Assembly: GCA_029863605.1 (NCBI GenBank)
Contig: JAOTVB010000002.1
Coordinates: 186,001 to 250,000, forward strand
Source: Myxococcales bacterium
GTDB lineage: Bacteria; Myxococcota_A; Polyangia; Polyangiales; Houyiibacteriaceae
DNA length: 64,000 nucleotides
Direction: 5' to 3'
The position numbers and the translations under genes were made by a program. A model generated the notes under the pieces. It was given only the letters and a program-made list of their open reading frames with translations. It made no database searches and had not been told where the DNA came from. Shown one piece after another: positions 43,349-52,364 of the stretch; the first letter of the stretch is position 1; the number at the start of each line of letters is the position of its first letter.

Positions 43349-45666
43349 CGGACGTGGAGGAGGCCGACCCGAGCTCGGTTGGCGCCGTCTTTCGGCCCGG
43401 ATACGACATCGAGACGCTGGTCGCCCTTGAACAACCCGACGTAGATCACGTAGTCGCCGGCCGGGTAGTTTGCCGGAACCGTGAGTTCCTGCGGGTCCAC
43501 GATCAGGTCTCCTTGTTCCCAATACTTGATCGGATACTCCCCATTGACCGGGACGTGGTCTCCATTCATGCGCTGTCCGTACCCGTCGATGTGTACGAAA
43601 ACCCGATAACCCTTGGGGGGGGCTCCGGTCACCCGCCAAAACCAAGTCACCGAGAAGCGCTGGCCGGCACCTACGTAGTCTCCTCCGGGCAAGTCGAGGT
43701 CGTAGCCGAGGAGCTCGACTCGGTCGGCGAAGCTCACGCCGATAGGGTGCTCGATCTCCGGGACTTGGGTGACCACGTGGTTGGCGATGAAGTTCCTGTT
43801 CGGCCGTTCGTCGATAGGCACGGCTGCGACCAAGAGAAGACGTGCACTCCGTCCATCCGCGACATAGAGGTGGCGCCCCGTTCGTCGACGGTACTCCCGA
43901 TTGACCCCCGCCAAGTCCTCCGATGGCACCACCGCCCAGCGCTGGCCTGGCTCCAGGAGATACTCGATGAGCCTCGACCGCGCCTCGATCTCTTCGCTCG
44001 GGGCATGGGTGTAGTATCGCGCGGCGGTCGGTGCCGACCGATATGAGGCGAGCGGCTCGCCGCTGTCCCCGGCGAGCTCCTCATAGGCGTCGTACACGGC
44101 TTTCGGCGAGAAGTGTTGGCCCAGCGCAGGCTGAAGCGACCCGGTCACATACACTGCGACCACGAGTCCGGCGAAAAGCACGGGCACTGCTCGCGCGCTT
44201 CCAAGTCGACTGTAGGTGTACCGCATCCACGGGGCACCTAACACGATGGCCACGAGCACGATCGGCAGGAAGAACAGAGCGCGGCCGACGCGCACCGCGA
44301 CCGATGCGAGTCGGAGGTCGGCCACGAGACACAGGAAGCCGAAGACCAGGCAAGCGATGAGAAGAAGCGCCGCGATGGACAACCAACCGCGTTCCACCGG
44401 CCCCCGCACCCACTGAGATCGAAGCCAAGCTTCGACACGGCGCGCGTTCGGCTTTTCGGTCGCGGTGGGGCTGACGAGGAAAAGCAAGAACGTCAGGGCG
44501 GCGAGCCCTAAGACACCCGTCCATGACCCGGCCGTTCGCACGACCGAGGGCACATCGAGGCCGTCCACCGCGAGGCCGCGGAGCGCACTCTCCGGATAGA
44601 GTGCGTAGTCCCGTACCAACAACGCCGTCAGGAGCACTACGACCACCGCCGCGGGCCATCGGGCCGCGGGCTCCTCTGTGATTTCGAGTAACCAGAGCGC
44701 CGTGATGGCGGCGAGTGGAACCACCGCGAGGTACGGTGGATTGCCGTAGCGCGACGCGAAAATCGTCCACGCGACGTACGCGAACGTGGCCCACAGCAGC
44801 AACATCCATCCGAAGTCTTGCGCACCCGTGTTTCGTTTGACTCGCGGCGCCAACACCCACAGAGCAGCCACAGGGAGCGCTGCGCTCCAGGGCGCGAAAC
44901 CGTGGAACACCAGCTCGAGCGCCTTGTCATGAACCGGAGGATTCCCGCCAACGGCGCCGCCGCCGATCCAGAAGCTGAAGTCGGTGGCGTCGTGAATCAC
45001 CGCGGGGATGACGCCGACGACCAATGCTGCGCCGGTCGCGATCACGAGCGAGCGCCCTAACGAATCGCTGCGCCTGCCATCGGTATCCTTGGCGAGCAGG
45101 CTCCAGACTGCAACCGCGAGAAGAGGAGGCAAAGGACCGAGGAGAACGCCGCTTGCGAGCGCGCTGACGCCGACACCTCCGCCGAGCGACGCGTACGACG
45201 CCAGACGACGCCGATTGCTCACCGAGCTCGTGCAGGCGCCAAATGCTGCCAGCCCCACCCACGTTTGGGCGGCAAAGCCGAGGCCTTCGCCCACCATCAA
45301 TCGGGCGTTCAGCAAGAATAGCGGTGAAGTTCCGAGAACGACGACTGTGATGATCGCCGCGCGACGACCAGCGTACCGGCGCACCAGCCAGAACGCGAGA
45401 ACGCAGGTCAAAAGCCCTCCGAGGACCCCGGGCAGTCGCCCGACCCACGCGTGGACCCCTAGCGTTGCAAAGCCCGCGCCGATCAACCAGGCACGCAGGG
45501 GCGAGCCGTCCGCGGTTACGGTACCGGCCTCTCGAAACGTACGCGCAGCTTCGGCGGTCTCGAGCTCCCAGGGGTCCCAGATGCCCGACGACCAGATCCC
45601 CCAAACGAGCAGCAGCGGGATGAGGGCGACCACCAACCGTTCGAATGCGACGGACCGGTTCAACAC
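43345..45666 (-). CDS. ArnT-like GT-C membrane glycosyltransferase
   Basis: 773 aa. About 12 hydrophobic helices in the first 530 residues. The first periplasmic loop contains DPWELETAEAARTF, matching the catalytic acidic loop of ArnT/PMT-type enzymes. A C-terminal soluble domain (about residues 560-773) ends with a beta-sandwich (VELLGYDLDLPGGDYVGAG...FVHIDGYGQR). Such enzymes transfer a sugar from a polyprenyl phosphate to lipid A or protein in the periplasm. Acceptor is unknown; the GT2-deacetylase pair at 22-23.7 kb could supply the donor, an inference only. Confidence 0.78.
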   Translation of the reverse strand: MLNRSVAFERLVVALIPLLLVWGIWSSGIWDPWELETAEAARTFREAGTVTADGSPLRAWLIGAGFATLGVHAWVGRLPGVLGGLLTCVLAFWLVRRYAGRRAAIITVVVLGTSPLFLLNARLMVGEGLGFAAQTWVGLAAFGACTSSVSNRRRLASYASLGGGVGVSALASGVLLGPLPPLLAVAVWSLLAKDTDGRRSDSLGRSLVIATGAALVVGVIPAVIHDATDFSFWIGGGAVGGNPPVHDKALELVFHGFAPWSAALPVAALWVLAPRVKRNTGAQDFGWMLLLWATFAYVAWTIFASRYGNPPYLAVVPLAAITALWLLEITEEPAARWPAAVVVVLLTALLVRDYALYPESALRGLAVDGLDVPSVVRTAGSWTGVLGLAALTFLLFLVSPTATEKPNARRVEAWLRSQWVRGPVERGWLSIAALLLIACLVFGFLCLVADLRLASVAVRVGRALFFLPIVLVAIVLGAPWMRYTYSRLGSARAVPVLFAGLVVAVYVTGSLQPALGQHFSPKAVYDAYEELAGDSGEPLASYRSAPTAARYYTHAPSEEIEARSRLIEYLLEPGQRWAVVPSEDLAGVNREYRRRTGRHLYVADGRSARLLLVAAVPIDERPNRNFIANHVVTQVPEIEHPIGVSFADRVELLGYDLDLPGGDYVGAGQRFSVTWFWRVTGAPPKGYRVFVHIDGYGQRMNGDHVPVNGEYPIKYWEQGDLIVDPQELTVPANYPAGDYVIYVGLFKGDQRLDVVSGPKDGANRARVGLLHVR

Positions 45667-45694
45667 CGCGCGCAGCCTAACCCTGGGCTACGGA

Positions 45695-47182
45695 TCAGTC
45701 CATGATTTCGTCGACTTGCTCGACGAGCGGTTCGTCGGCGCCTGCCACGAGCGCAGGTGCATCGGCGATGCTACTCAGCTGAGTCTTTCTTGCTGCGACC
45801 TCCTCGTTGAACGCGGGGAGGTCGCGGGCTGGCATGCGTAGGCCGGGGCCGTTGAGCTCGGTGCTCGGATCGATGTACCGGCTGTACTTTTTGAGGCCAA
45901 AGTGCAGGTGCGGCCCGGTCGAACGACCCGTCGAGCCCACGAACCCGATCAACTCACGCTGCTTCACGAACGCGCCGGGTCGGATCCCGCCTTTGATGCG
46001 GTGCAAATGCGCATAGTGGCTTTCGAAGCCTCCGCTGTGACGGATGGTGACCAGATTCCCGTTCGGACCTTTGCGTCCTGCGAACTTCACTCGACCGTCC
46101 GCGGCAGCCCATACGGGGGTGCCGGTGCTCGCCGCATAGTCGATCCCGAGGTGCGGCATCATTCGCTTCAAGATCGGATGAAAGCGTCGTGGGTTGAAGC
46201 GAGATGAGAGGCGATCGTAGCGAAGCGGCGTGCGGAGCCATCCCCCTTGCATGGCGCGCCCGGTGTCGTCGTAAAACTGCCCGGGAACGTTGGGAGCTTC
46301 GTAGTAGAAGGCCTGGGCGTTGCCCGTGCGCTGACCGTCGTATTCGAGCGCGTGCACCCGTCCGTAACGCAAGAACTCCCCGTCGACGCGCTCCTCGTCG
46401 ATGATGACTCGAAACACATCGCCCTCGCGCGCCTGGAGCGGAAAGTTGATCCTGCCCTCGAATGCCTCGGTGAAAAAGGTGGCGAGACCCGCGGGAAGGC
46501 CGATCTCCACCAGGCCATCGCCGATCGACGTTTGCACCGAGGCGGCCCGTGCGACCGGCTCTCGTTCGACTTTGATCCGGATTTGCTCGGCACGGAAGTG
46601 TCCGTCTTCGCCTCGGGAGACTTCTACGAATTCCGTGGCCGAAGGATGATACTCGAAGTGCTTCAGCGCTCCGTTTTCGTCCCGCTCGACCACGAGCCTG
46701 TGCTCGGGGCGACAGCGCCGGAAGTCGACGATGTGTTGCAGCACTTGCTCGATCTGGTTGCACTCCTCGGCCTCGAGGCCAGCATTCAGCAGAGCGCCGC
46801 GAAAGCTCGGCACGCCGCCAAAGAGCGTTTCGTAGCGCGCATTGGGACGCGAGCGTTCGAGGGCGAGGCGCTCTTCGGGGCTTGGCTCTCGTTCGATACC
46901 GCCGTCGACAGTCGCCGTCACGATGTCGCCTGTTGGTGCCGTGGCGAGCGCCGCCGCTGTGTCGTCGGGATCGAAGGTCGCTTCGACCCAAGCCCAGGTT
47001 TCGGGGAGCACACCGCGGACGAGCCAGACGAAGACGAAGCCCAAGACGATCGCAGCGACCACGCTGCCCACGACGAGGCGCTTGTTACGCCTCGCCCGAA
47101 GCTCGTTCGGTAAGAGCGCCATCTGTACCGAGGGCAAAGGCCGCAGGGCGGGCTTCTTTTCACTGCTGGAGTCGGCACTCAT
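45695..47182 (-). CDS. M23 (LytM/lysostaphin-type) metallopeptidase
   Basis: 495 aa. One transmembrane helix near the N-terminus (37-57), then a periplasmic part with an OapA-like LysM-related middle region. The C-terminal M23 domain has zinc ligands H344 and D348 (HLGIDYA) and the H425-x-H427 motif (GPHLHFG). Catalytically complete, so it probably cleaves peptidoglycan cross-bridges; anchoring and length resemble MepM. A tail of about 60 residues rich in Ala/Glu follows the domain. Confidence 0.9.
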   Translation of the reverse strand: MSADSSSEKKPALRPLPSVQMALLPNELRARRNKRLVVGSVVAAIVLGFVFVWLVRGVLPETWAWVEATFDPDDTAAALATAPTGDIVTATVDGGIEREPSPEERLALERSRPNARYETLFGGVPSFRGALLNAGLEAEECNQIEQVLQHIVDFRRCRPEHRLVVERDENGALKHFEYHPSATEFVEVSRGEDGHFRAEQIRIKVEREPVARAASVQTSIGDGLVEIGLPAGLATFFTEAFEGRINFPLQAREGDVFRVIIDEERVDGEFLRYGRVHALEYDGQRTGNAQAFYYEAPNVPGQFYDDTGRAMQGGWLRTPLRYDRLSSRFNPRRFHPILKRMMPHLGIDYAASTGTPVWAAADGRVKFAGRKGPNGNLVTIRHSGGFESHYAHLHRIKGGIRPGAFVKQRELIGFVGSTGRSTGPHLHFGLKKYSRYIDPSTELNGPGLRMPARDLPAFNEEVAARKTQLSSIADAPALVAGADEPLVEQVDEIMD

Positions 47183-47247
47183 CGGACGCTCGGCTTATCA
47201 GCGCCCGGGTTTTTGCGCAAAGGCCACGTCACGGAGCTGGCCCCGTG

Positions 47248-47270
47248 GACGACGCAAAGCGTCGTCTTTA
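47248..47270 (+). terminator. Hairpin (possible terminator) between M23 gene and tRNA
   Basis: Perfect 8-bp stem GACGACGC / GCGTCGTC with loop AAA followed by TTTA. The T-run is short and no plus-strand gene ends just before it, so it may instead be a regulatory hairpin upstream of the minus-strand gene. Confidence 0.4.
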
Positions 47271-47275
47271 CGGGG

Positions 47276-47304
47276 TTGACACCCCTGAGGGTCAGGGTTA
47301 GGAC
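47276..47304 (+). promoter_or_regulatory. Promoter of tRNA-Val
   Basis: TTGACA at 47276-47281, 17-bp spacer, TAGGAC at 47299-47304; the mature tRNA starts about 31 bp later. Confidence 0.5.
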
Positions 47305-47334
47305 GCCCTTCCACCGTGGGTGGTCATCGACAAC

Positions 47335-47850
<516 letters not shown>

Positions 47851-47914
47851 TCGCCCTTGCTTCGCCTATTCGCGCGTCTTGAAGTGTTGCGCAGGTCGTG
47901 CGATCAACCTTGTG

Positions 47915-48808
47915 ATGCAATACGTGCTCTCTCTGATGATCGTCCTCTCCCTCACTATGTTCACTGGCGGCTGCAATGATACTGGTGGCACCGGCGGCTC
48001 GGCGGGCACCGATGGATCGGCCGGCACGGGTGGCTCGGCGGGCGCGGGCGGGCTGGGCGGTCAGGGTGGCACCGGTGGCGTTGCCTCCGCGTGCGGTCCG
48101 ATTCCATCCAACGTGATCGATGTGACGGACGAGGACGAGCTCTTCGCGGCGCTCACGTCGGCGCCGGCCGGCTCCACCGTTCGCTTGCCTGCGGGAACCT
48201 TCACGCCGCCGATTCGCAATTGGCCGCTGCCTGAAGAACAAAACACCGGAGAATGGCCCACCCAAGTGCTGGTTAAGAATGTCACGCTGATTGGGGCCGG
48301 CAACGGGCAAACGACGCTCGCCATGCTCGGCGACGAGTTTGGCAGCGTGGGGTTGACGACGTTCGGTGATGCGATCCTTCGCGACCTCGAGATCGATGCG
48401 GGGGCGTTCTGGGGTGTCACGGCCATCGGCGCGAAGAGCCTCACGCTCTGCAACGTCACGGTCAAAACGGATGGGGCTGACGGTGTGCAGTTCTCGCAGT
48501 GGCCCGGCGGTGGTGACGGCTTCGTTGGTATCTACGACTCTGAGATCGCTTACCTAGGTAGCACCGAACGCCATGTGGGCATCGACCTCTACTGCCTCGA
48601 CCAGTCGGGCGACATCAGCGCCGAAATTCGCAACAGCCGAATCTCCGGCTGGTACGTCGGCGTCTCTTACACAAACCTCACCACCGAGAGCTGCTCCGTC
48701 AGCCTCACCGCCGACTGCAAAGGCTTCACCAACAACGAGCTCGCCAACGTCATGTACACCGAATGCACTCCCCCCGACTGCACGCAGTTCGTGGAGGAAT
48801 GCCCGTGA
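47915..48808 (+). CDS. Glycine-rich lipoprotein with beta-helix-like domain
   Basis: 297 aa from ATG 47915; lipobox FTGGC. The mature N-terminus has a Gly/Ser/Thr/Ala repeat tract (GGTGGSAGT type, about 35 residues) common in surface lipoproteins of myxobacteria. The rest reads like a right-handed beta helix (LIGAGNGQTTLAM, AILRDLEIDAGAFWGVTAIG, LTLCNVTVKTDGADGVQ, AEIRNSRISGWYVGVSY) and ends in a Cys-rich stretch. Probably exposed on the cell surface; a carbohydrate-active or adhesin role is possible. First cargo gene of the island. Confidence 0.75.
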   Translation: MQYVLSLMIVLSLTMFTGGCNDTGGTGGSAGTDGSAGTGGSAGAGGLGGQGGTGGVASACGPIPSNVIDVTDEDELFAALTSAPAGSTVRLPAGTFTPPIRNWPLPEEQNTGEWPTQVLVKNVTLIGAGNGQTTLAMLGDEFGSVGLTTFGDAILRDLEIDAGAFWGVTAIGAKSLTLCNVTVKTDGADGVQFSQWPGGGDGFVGIYDSEIAYLGSTERHVGIDLYCLDQSGDISAEIRNSRISGWYVGVSYTNLTTESCSVSLTADCKGFTNNELANVMYTECTPPDCTQFVEECP

Positions 48809-48960
48809 CGAAGGCGGCGCGCCTGTCGCTTGTGCGGGGTTTGAGATAGAAGGACCTGCATGATGCGCACTCGATTGATTCCGATTCTCCGGGGGCAGAA
48901 GTCGTGGGTGCGCTCGGCTTCACCTGCGCACTGCGCCTGTATTGTGGTAGAACGGACGGC

Positions 48961-49364
48961 ATGAAGTACGTCAAGCTGATCGCGGCACTGGCGTTCGTCA
49001 GTGCCTGTGGGAACGGGGAGGATGGGCTCCCGATGTTCGGCGATGACCCCTCATGTAATCAAAGACTCGCTTTCGATTTGTTGTGCCCCGGGGACATATC
49101 CGTGGGCGCCACGGGGCAGGTCACGGTTCAGGGTTACACCGCCAGTAACATCAATCAGCTATCGTTTGGCGCGGCCGGTGGCGGGAACATCGACCCGCCC
49201 GCGTTTCAGGTGCCTGAGTTTGCCGACTCTAGTACCAACATACCAGAGCCCCCCTACGTGTTTACCTTCACGGGGCTGACTCGATCCTCACGATGACCAC
49301 GTTCGATCTCTCCGAGCCAGACTGCTCGCTCTCGAAGGCATGCAACTTCGACGTCGTGCCCTGA
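48961..49364 (+). pseudogene. Small lipoprotein gene with probable frameshift
   Basis: ATG 48961 encodes a lipoprotein signal (FVSACGNG) and a beta-rich domain; the reading frame stops at 49296. One base shift near 49270 lets it continue to 49364 in a plausible way (GADSILTMTTFDLSEPD...SKACNFDVVP), restoring a natural Cys-containing ending. Either the gene is broken by an indel or the sequence has an error. As written the product is 111 aa. Confidence 0.5.
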
Positions 49365-49383
49365 ATGGCACTCCGTGTAGGCC

Positions 49384-49468
49384 GCTCACGCAGCTCCTGA
49401 ATTGCGCAGAACCTCTTACCTGTCTGCTTTCGGTTTCGGCAAAGAAGGCGTTTGTAGTGGCTATCAGC
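49384..49468 (+). repeat. Dispersed repeat, type 2, copy 1
   Basis: Left end of the 509-bp element. The first ~35 bp match the type-1 repeats; the remainder differs and ends GCGTTTGTAGT...CTATC.GC, a tail shared with the type-2 copy at 51.85 kb. Confidence 0.6.
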
Positions 49469-49475
49469 CGAGTAG

Positions 49476-49772
49476 CTAGTCATTTGAAGGCTGATCGTTC
49501 GTGAGTTCGCTCAGGTTCTCCATGAAGTCCGCCAGCAACTCATCCGGCCCATCGAAATCCGGTCGCTCCCAGATTCTCCAATGCTTCCCGTTTGCCATCA
49601 GCCCGATCTCATCGGCGTAGATGTAGACTTCGAAAGAGTCTGCTCCAAGATCGAAGGCCGCTCGGAAGTAGGCTTCCCTGTTCCCTTGCACGGAAGCGAA
49701 CTCGACGTTGATTCCCGCATTCTGAAGCGATTCCCCTATACGCTGCGAACTCCCGTGCTGGAAATCGTTCAC
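49476..49772 (-). CDS. Small acidic protein inside the 509-bp element
   Basis: 98 aa from GTG 49772, chosen because the frame upstream lies within the repeat; AGGGCGGA precedes it. Strongly acidic, alpha/beta pattern (NVEFASVQGNREAYFRAAFDL, SFEVYIYADEIGLMANGKHW, WERPDFDGPDELLADFMENL). No signal peptide. Size, acidity and cassette location recall immunity proteins of polymorphic toxins, and an RHS-like tail occurs beside another repeat copy at 59.8 kb, but there is no direct evidence for that function. Confidence 0.6.
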   Translation of the reverse strand: MNDFQHGSSQRIGESLQNAGINVEFASVQGNREAYFRAAFDLGADSFEVYIYADEIGLMANGKHWRIWERPDFDGPDELLADFMENLSELTNDQPSND

Positions 49773-49809
49773 AACGGTCCGCCCTTGAAGATGTCGATCT
49801 TGCGATCCG

Positions 49810-49892
49810 GAGCATAGGCGAAACAAAGGCCCTTTTTCAGTCTCGCAAAGTTAGCTTATAAGAGGTTCTCCGCAATTCAGTGGCTGAGTGAG
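49810..49892 (-). repeat. Dispersed 83-bp repeat, type 1, copy 1
   Basis: Reverse-oriented full copy; about four differences from the copy at 55.6 kb. Forms the right end of the 509-bp element. Contains a short AAAGG.CCTTT inverted repeat and ends TATGCTC. Confidence 0.85.
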
Positions 49893-49945
49893 ATACGCTG
49901 AAGCAAACTGTGGTTGGGTTCGTCGCTTCTTCTTGCAAACCGGAG

Positions 49946-50137
49946 GCGAACCATGCACTGATCGAAACTGCCAAACTCAACGGCGTTGATCCGCAAGCCT
50001 GGCTCACCGACACGCTGAGCCGCATCGCCGATCACAAGATCACCCGTCTTGAGGATCTGATGCCCTGGCGTTACGGTCAGACCTGAGCGCAACTGCTGAC
50101 TGCCGATCCCGATAGAGCGGCTTCACCGGACGGATAC
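49946..50137 (+). mobile_element. IS66-family remnant (transposase C-terminus and right end)
   Basis: Frame through 50086 encodes HALIETAKLNGVDPQAW...TRLEDLMPWRY, the C-terminal end of IS66-type TnpC. 30 bp later GCGGCTTCACCGGACGGATAC (50117-50137) closely matches the IS66-family terminal inverted repeat. The rest of the element is missing; the left break is about 50 bp from the repeat at 49.89 kb. Confidence 0.85.
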
Positions 50138-50156
50138 TGATAGGATCACTTTCACA

Positions 50157-51770
50157 ATGAAGATCATCTCTAAGCGGGCTTCCCTTCAAGTTGGTGGCTT
50201 GGTCGTGCTACTGATCCTGCTTGCGTACACAATATTTTCGACCGTGCGTCTGTCTGGTGGACATATGTTCTACACACTCGATGACGCTTATATTCATCTT
50301 GCCGTCGCTGAAGAGATCTCTCGAGGTGGATACGGAATAAACTCCGGCCAGTACGCTTCTCCATCGTCTTCAATGATATATCCATATTTACTTTCATATG
50401 GAATTGGTTTTGGCATCTCTGATTTAACGCCGATCATCATACTGTCGGTTTTTGGCCTATTTAGCGTATGGATGTTTGTAGGTTTTTATTGGGAGCATGC
50501 CGTCAACAGGAAGTGTCCCGCTAGTGTTATATTTGCTTTTGTGTCTCTTCCTTTTATAGTTACTATGATTAACGCAACTGGTCTGATAGCGACCGGCATG
50601 GAGCACATGATTCATGTGTTCGCAACTATTGCTGCTATCGTTGGTGTTTCAGAAATTGGTCGCAGAAGAAGTTCAAGTCTTTCTCTAGCATTACTAGGCG
50701 CGGCCATTGCCCCACTAGTTCGCTTCGAAGGTTTGGCGCTGTCTTTCGGTGTTTTGCTAATTCTTTTATACCGTCGGCATTTCATTTCGAGCCTCTTGCT
50801 TGTGTCTGTTATTGGTTTGTTTTTTCTTACATACTTTTCTTGGACGCAATCTGTTGGCCTGCCAATGCTTCCGAGTCCCATTTTGGTAAAATCATCGGCA
50901 ATTTCGGCGGCAGCCGGAGGTCATATAGAATCTATTTTTTTCGCAGTTTTTCAGAATATTAAAGAAGCTATCTTGGGATACAGGGGTGGTCGCTCAAGTT
51001 ATTTACTACTCTTTTTTCCCGTTGTTGCGATGTTTACGTTAGGTGCAGGGATCGTGGATTCAGCACCCAAAGTAAATGTCTTGATGGTTACCTTGATTGT
51101 TGTTTTAGCTCACTTGTCTCTAGGAGACTATGACGGATGGTCCCGCTATGAGGTATATGTGATCGCCGCGATCGCCATGGCTACCATTTTGGTTTTTTCC
51201 GATTTTTTGATAAGTGGCGATTGTCGCTCAAGCTGTCTAAAAAGCTTTGCACTTCTGGGCGCTGTCTTTCTAATCGCCGCAAACTATTTTAGTGATACCA
51301 AATCGAGTCCAGACGCGTCTCAAAAAATATACTCACAGCAATATCAAATGCACAGATTTGCAACAAAGTTTTTTCCAGAACCAGTCGCGGTCAATGACTT
51401 GGGTTGGGTGTCTTATAACAATGACAACTACGTACTTGATCTTTGGGGCCTCGGTTCGGAGGAAGCGAGAATTATTAGGACCCATCAGGGGTATTCAGCG
51501 AAGACACTCAATCAGCTGGTTGAAAACCACAGTATTCCTTTTGCCATGATATTTGAAGAGTGGTTTGTTGGAGCGATACCGGAAAAGTGGTGCAGGGTGG
51601 CTACGCTAAGCTCGCCAGAAGTTTCACCAGGAGATGCAGATGTAGCGTTTTTTGTCGTTGATGTCAGTCGTGAATCGGAGGTTCGGGCAGCGATTTCCTT
51701 GTTCGCGGAGGGCGTTCCAGAGACGACAATCATTCGCCATTCGAGTTGTGAAGAACGCAAGTTTCGGTGA
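50157..51770 (+). CDS. Polytopic GT-C-like membrane protein, low GC
   Basis: 537 aa, about 10-12 hydrophobic helices, then a soluble C-terminal domain of about 130 residues. The first loop carries YTLDDAYIHLAVAEEISRGGYG and SGQYASPSSSMIYPYLL, an acidic-pair loop typical of GT-C glycosyltransferase-like proteins. Base composition and codon use are strikingly unlike the neighbours: many AT-ending codons, T-runs, GC near 45 %. This indicates recent acquisition from a lower-GC source. Flanked by the IS66 remnant and a type-2 repeat. No polyprenyl-sugar specificity can be inferred. Confidence 0.75.
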   Translation: MKIISKRASLQVGGLVVLLILLAYTIFSTVRLSGGHMFYTLDDAYIHLAVAEEISRGGYGINSGQYASPSSSMIYPYLLSYGIGFGISDLTPIIILSVFGLFSVWMFVGFYWEHAVNRKCPASVIFAFVSLPFIVTMINATGLIATGMEHMIHVFATIAAIVGVSEIGRRRSSSLSLALLGAAIAPLVRFEGLALSFGVLLILLYRRHFISSLLLVSVIGLFFLTYFSWTQSVGLPMLPSPILVKSSAISAAAGGHIESIFFAVFQNIKEAILGYRGGRSSYLLLFFPVVAMFTLGAGIVDSAPKVNVLMVTLIVVLAHLSLGDYDGWSRYEVYVIAAIAMATILVFSDFLISGDCRSSCLKSFALLGAVFLIAANYFSDTKSSPDASQKIYSQQYQMHRFATKFFPEPVAVNDLGWVSYNNDNYVLDLWGLGSEEARIIRTHQGYSAKTLNQLVENHSIPFAMIFEEWFVGAIPEKWCRVATLSSPEVSPGDADVAFFVVDVSRESEVRAAISLFAEGVPETTIIRHSSCEERKFR

Positions 51771-51849
51771 TGCGTAATGACCTGAGCCCCTGAATCTTTT
51801 CCAGTCTTGTGTAGAGTCCGACCAATCAAAGGCGGACAAATGAAGCAGA

Positions 51850-51932
51850 GCAGATAGTAACTACAAACGCTCTCTCTTAGGCTCAAAGAGTGAACTTATA
51901 AGAGGTTCTGCGCAATTCAGTAGCTGAGTGAG
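51850..51932 (-). repeat. Dispersed repeat, type 2, copy 2
   Basis: Reverse-oriented. The outer 40 bp (CTCACTCAGCTACTGAATTG...) match the type-1 repeats almost perfectly; the tail (…GCGTTTGTAGTTACTATCTGC) matches copy 1 of type 2. Its partner end was not found. Confidence 0.7.
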
Positions 51933-51960
51933 CTAAGATTGTTGGGAGAGGATGTAATGA

Positions 51961-52305
51961 ATGGCAACCAAGAAGAAGAGGGTACGTAGTAAACCTCGGA
52001 AACGCGAGGTGAATAAGAGTAAGGCGATTCGCGAGTTCAAGTCCGCTCATCCGAAGGCTGGCCCCACGGAAACTTCTCGTGCTCTCTTGCGCAAGGGCAT
52101 CAAGGTCACGCCCGTCTACGTGAGCACCGTGCTTTCTAATGCGAGCAAGGCAAGCGGTCGCAAGAGACGCGGACGAGCCAAGGCCGCTCGCGGGGGTGAT
52201 CAGTTCTCCGTTAGTGCCCTGGTCAAGGCCAAGAAGTTTGCCGAAGAGATGGGTGGAATCGCTCAGGCAAAGGCCGCGATCGATGCCGTGGCCAAGCTCC
52301 TTTAG
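51961..52305 (+). CDS. Small basic HTH-like DNA-binding protein
   Basis: 114 aa, very Lys/Arg-rich first 25 residues (KKKRVRSKPRKREVNKSKAI). A helix-turn-helix-like core (IREFKSAHPKAGPTETSRALLRKGIKVTPVYVSTVLS) is followed by a basic linker and a C-terminal helix. The pattern 'KSKAIR...P.A.P.E....L..KGI.V....VS' is one I associate with planctomycete proteins, so horizontal origin is possible. Cytoplasmic; target unknown. Sits alone between two repeat-family segments. Confidence 0.65.
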   Translation: MATKKKRVRSKPRKREVNKSKAIREFKSAHPKAGPTETSRALLRKGIKVTPVYVSTVLSNASKASGRKRRGRAKAARGGDQFSVSALVKAKKFAEEMGGIAQAKAAIDAVAKLL

Positions 52306-52332
52306 CTTTGCTCCTCGACTTTGTCGGCATCG

Positions 52333-52349
52333 GCAGATAGTAACTACAA
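52333..52349 (-). repeat. Type-2 repeat tail fragment
   Basis: 17 bp identical to the tail of the 51.85-kb copy (GCAGATAGTAACTACAA), 16 bp before the next gene start. The small HTH gene thus lies between two copies of this sequence. Confidence 0.6.
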
Positions 52350-52364
52350 CTAGCGCGACCCCGC

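Larger units (their letters stand above)
49384..49892. mobile_element. 509-bp inverted-repeat element carrying a small gene
   Basis: The ends (49385-49418 and the complement of 49859-49892) are terminal inverted repeats matching at 30 of 34 positions, both starting CTCAC and sharing GAACCTCTTA at the inner end. Inside the left repeat lies a type-2 tail, inside the right one a type-1 tail, and between them one minus-strand gene fills nearly all the space. No clear target-site duplication was seen. It resembles a non-autonomous transposable element or cassette; other copies of its ends are scattered through 49-60 kb. Confidence 0.6.
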
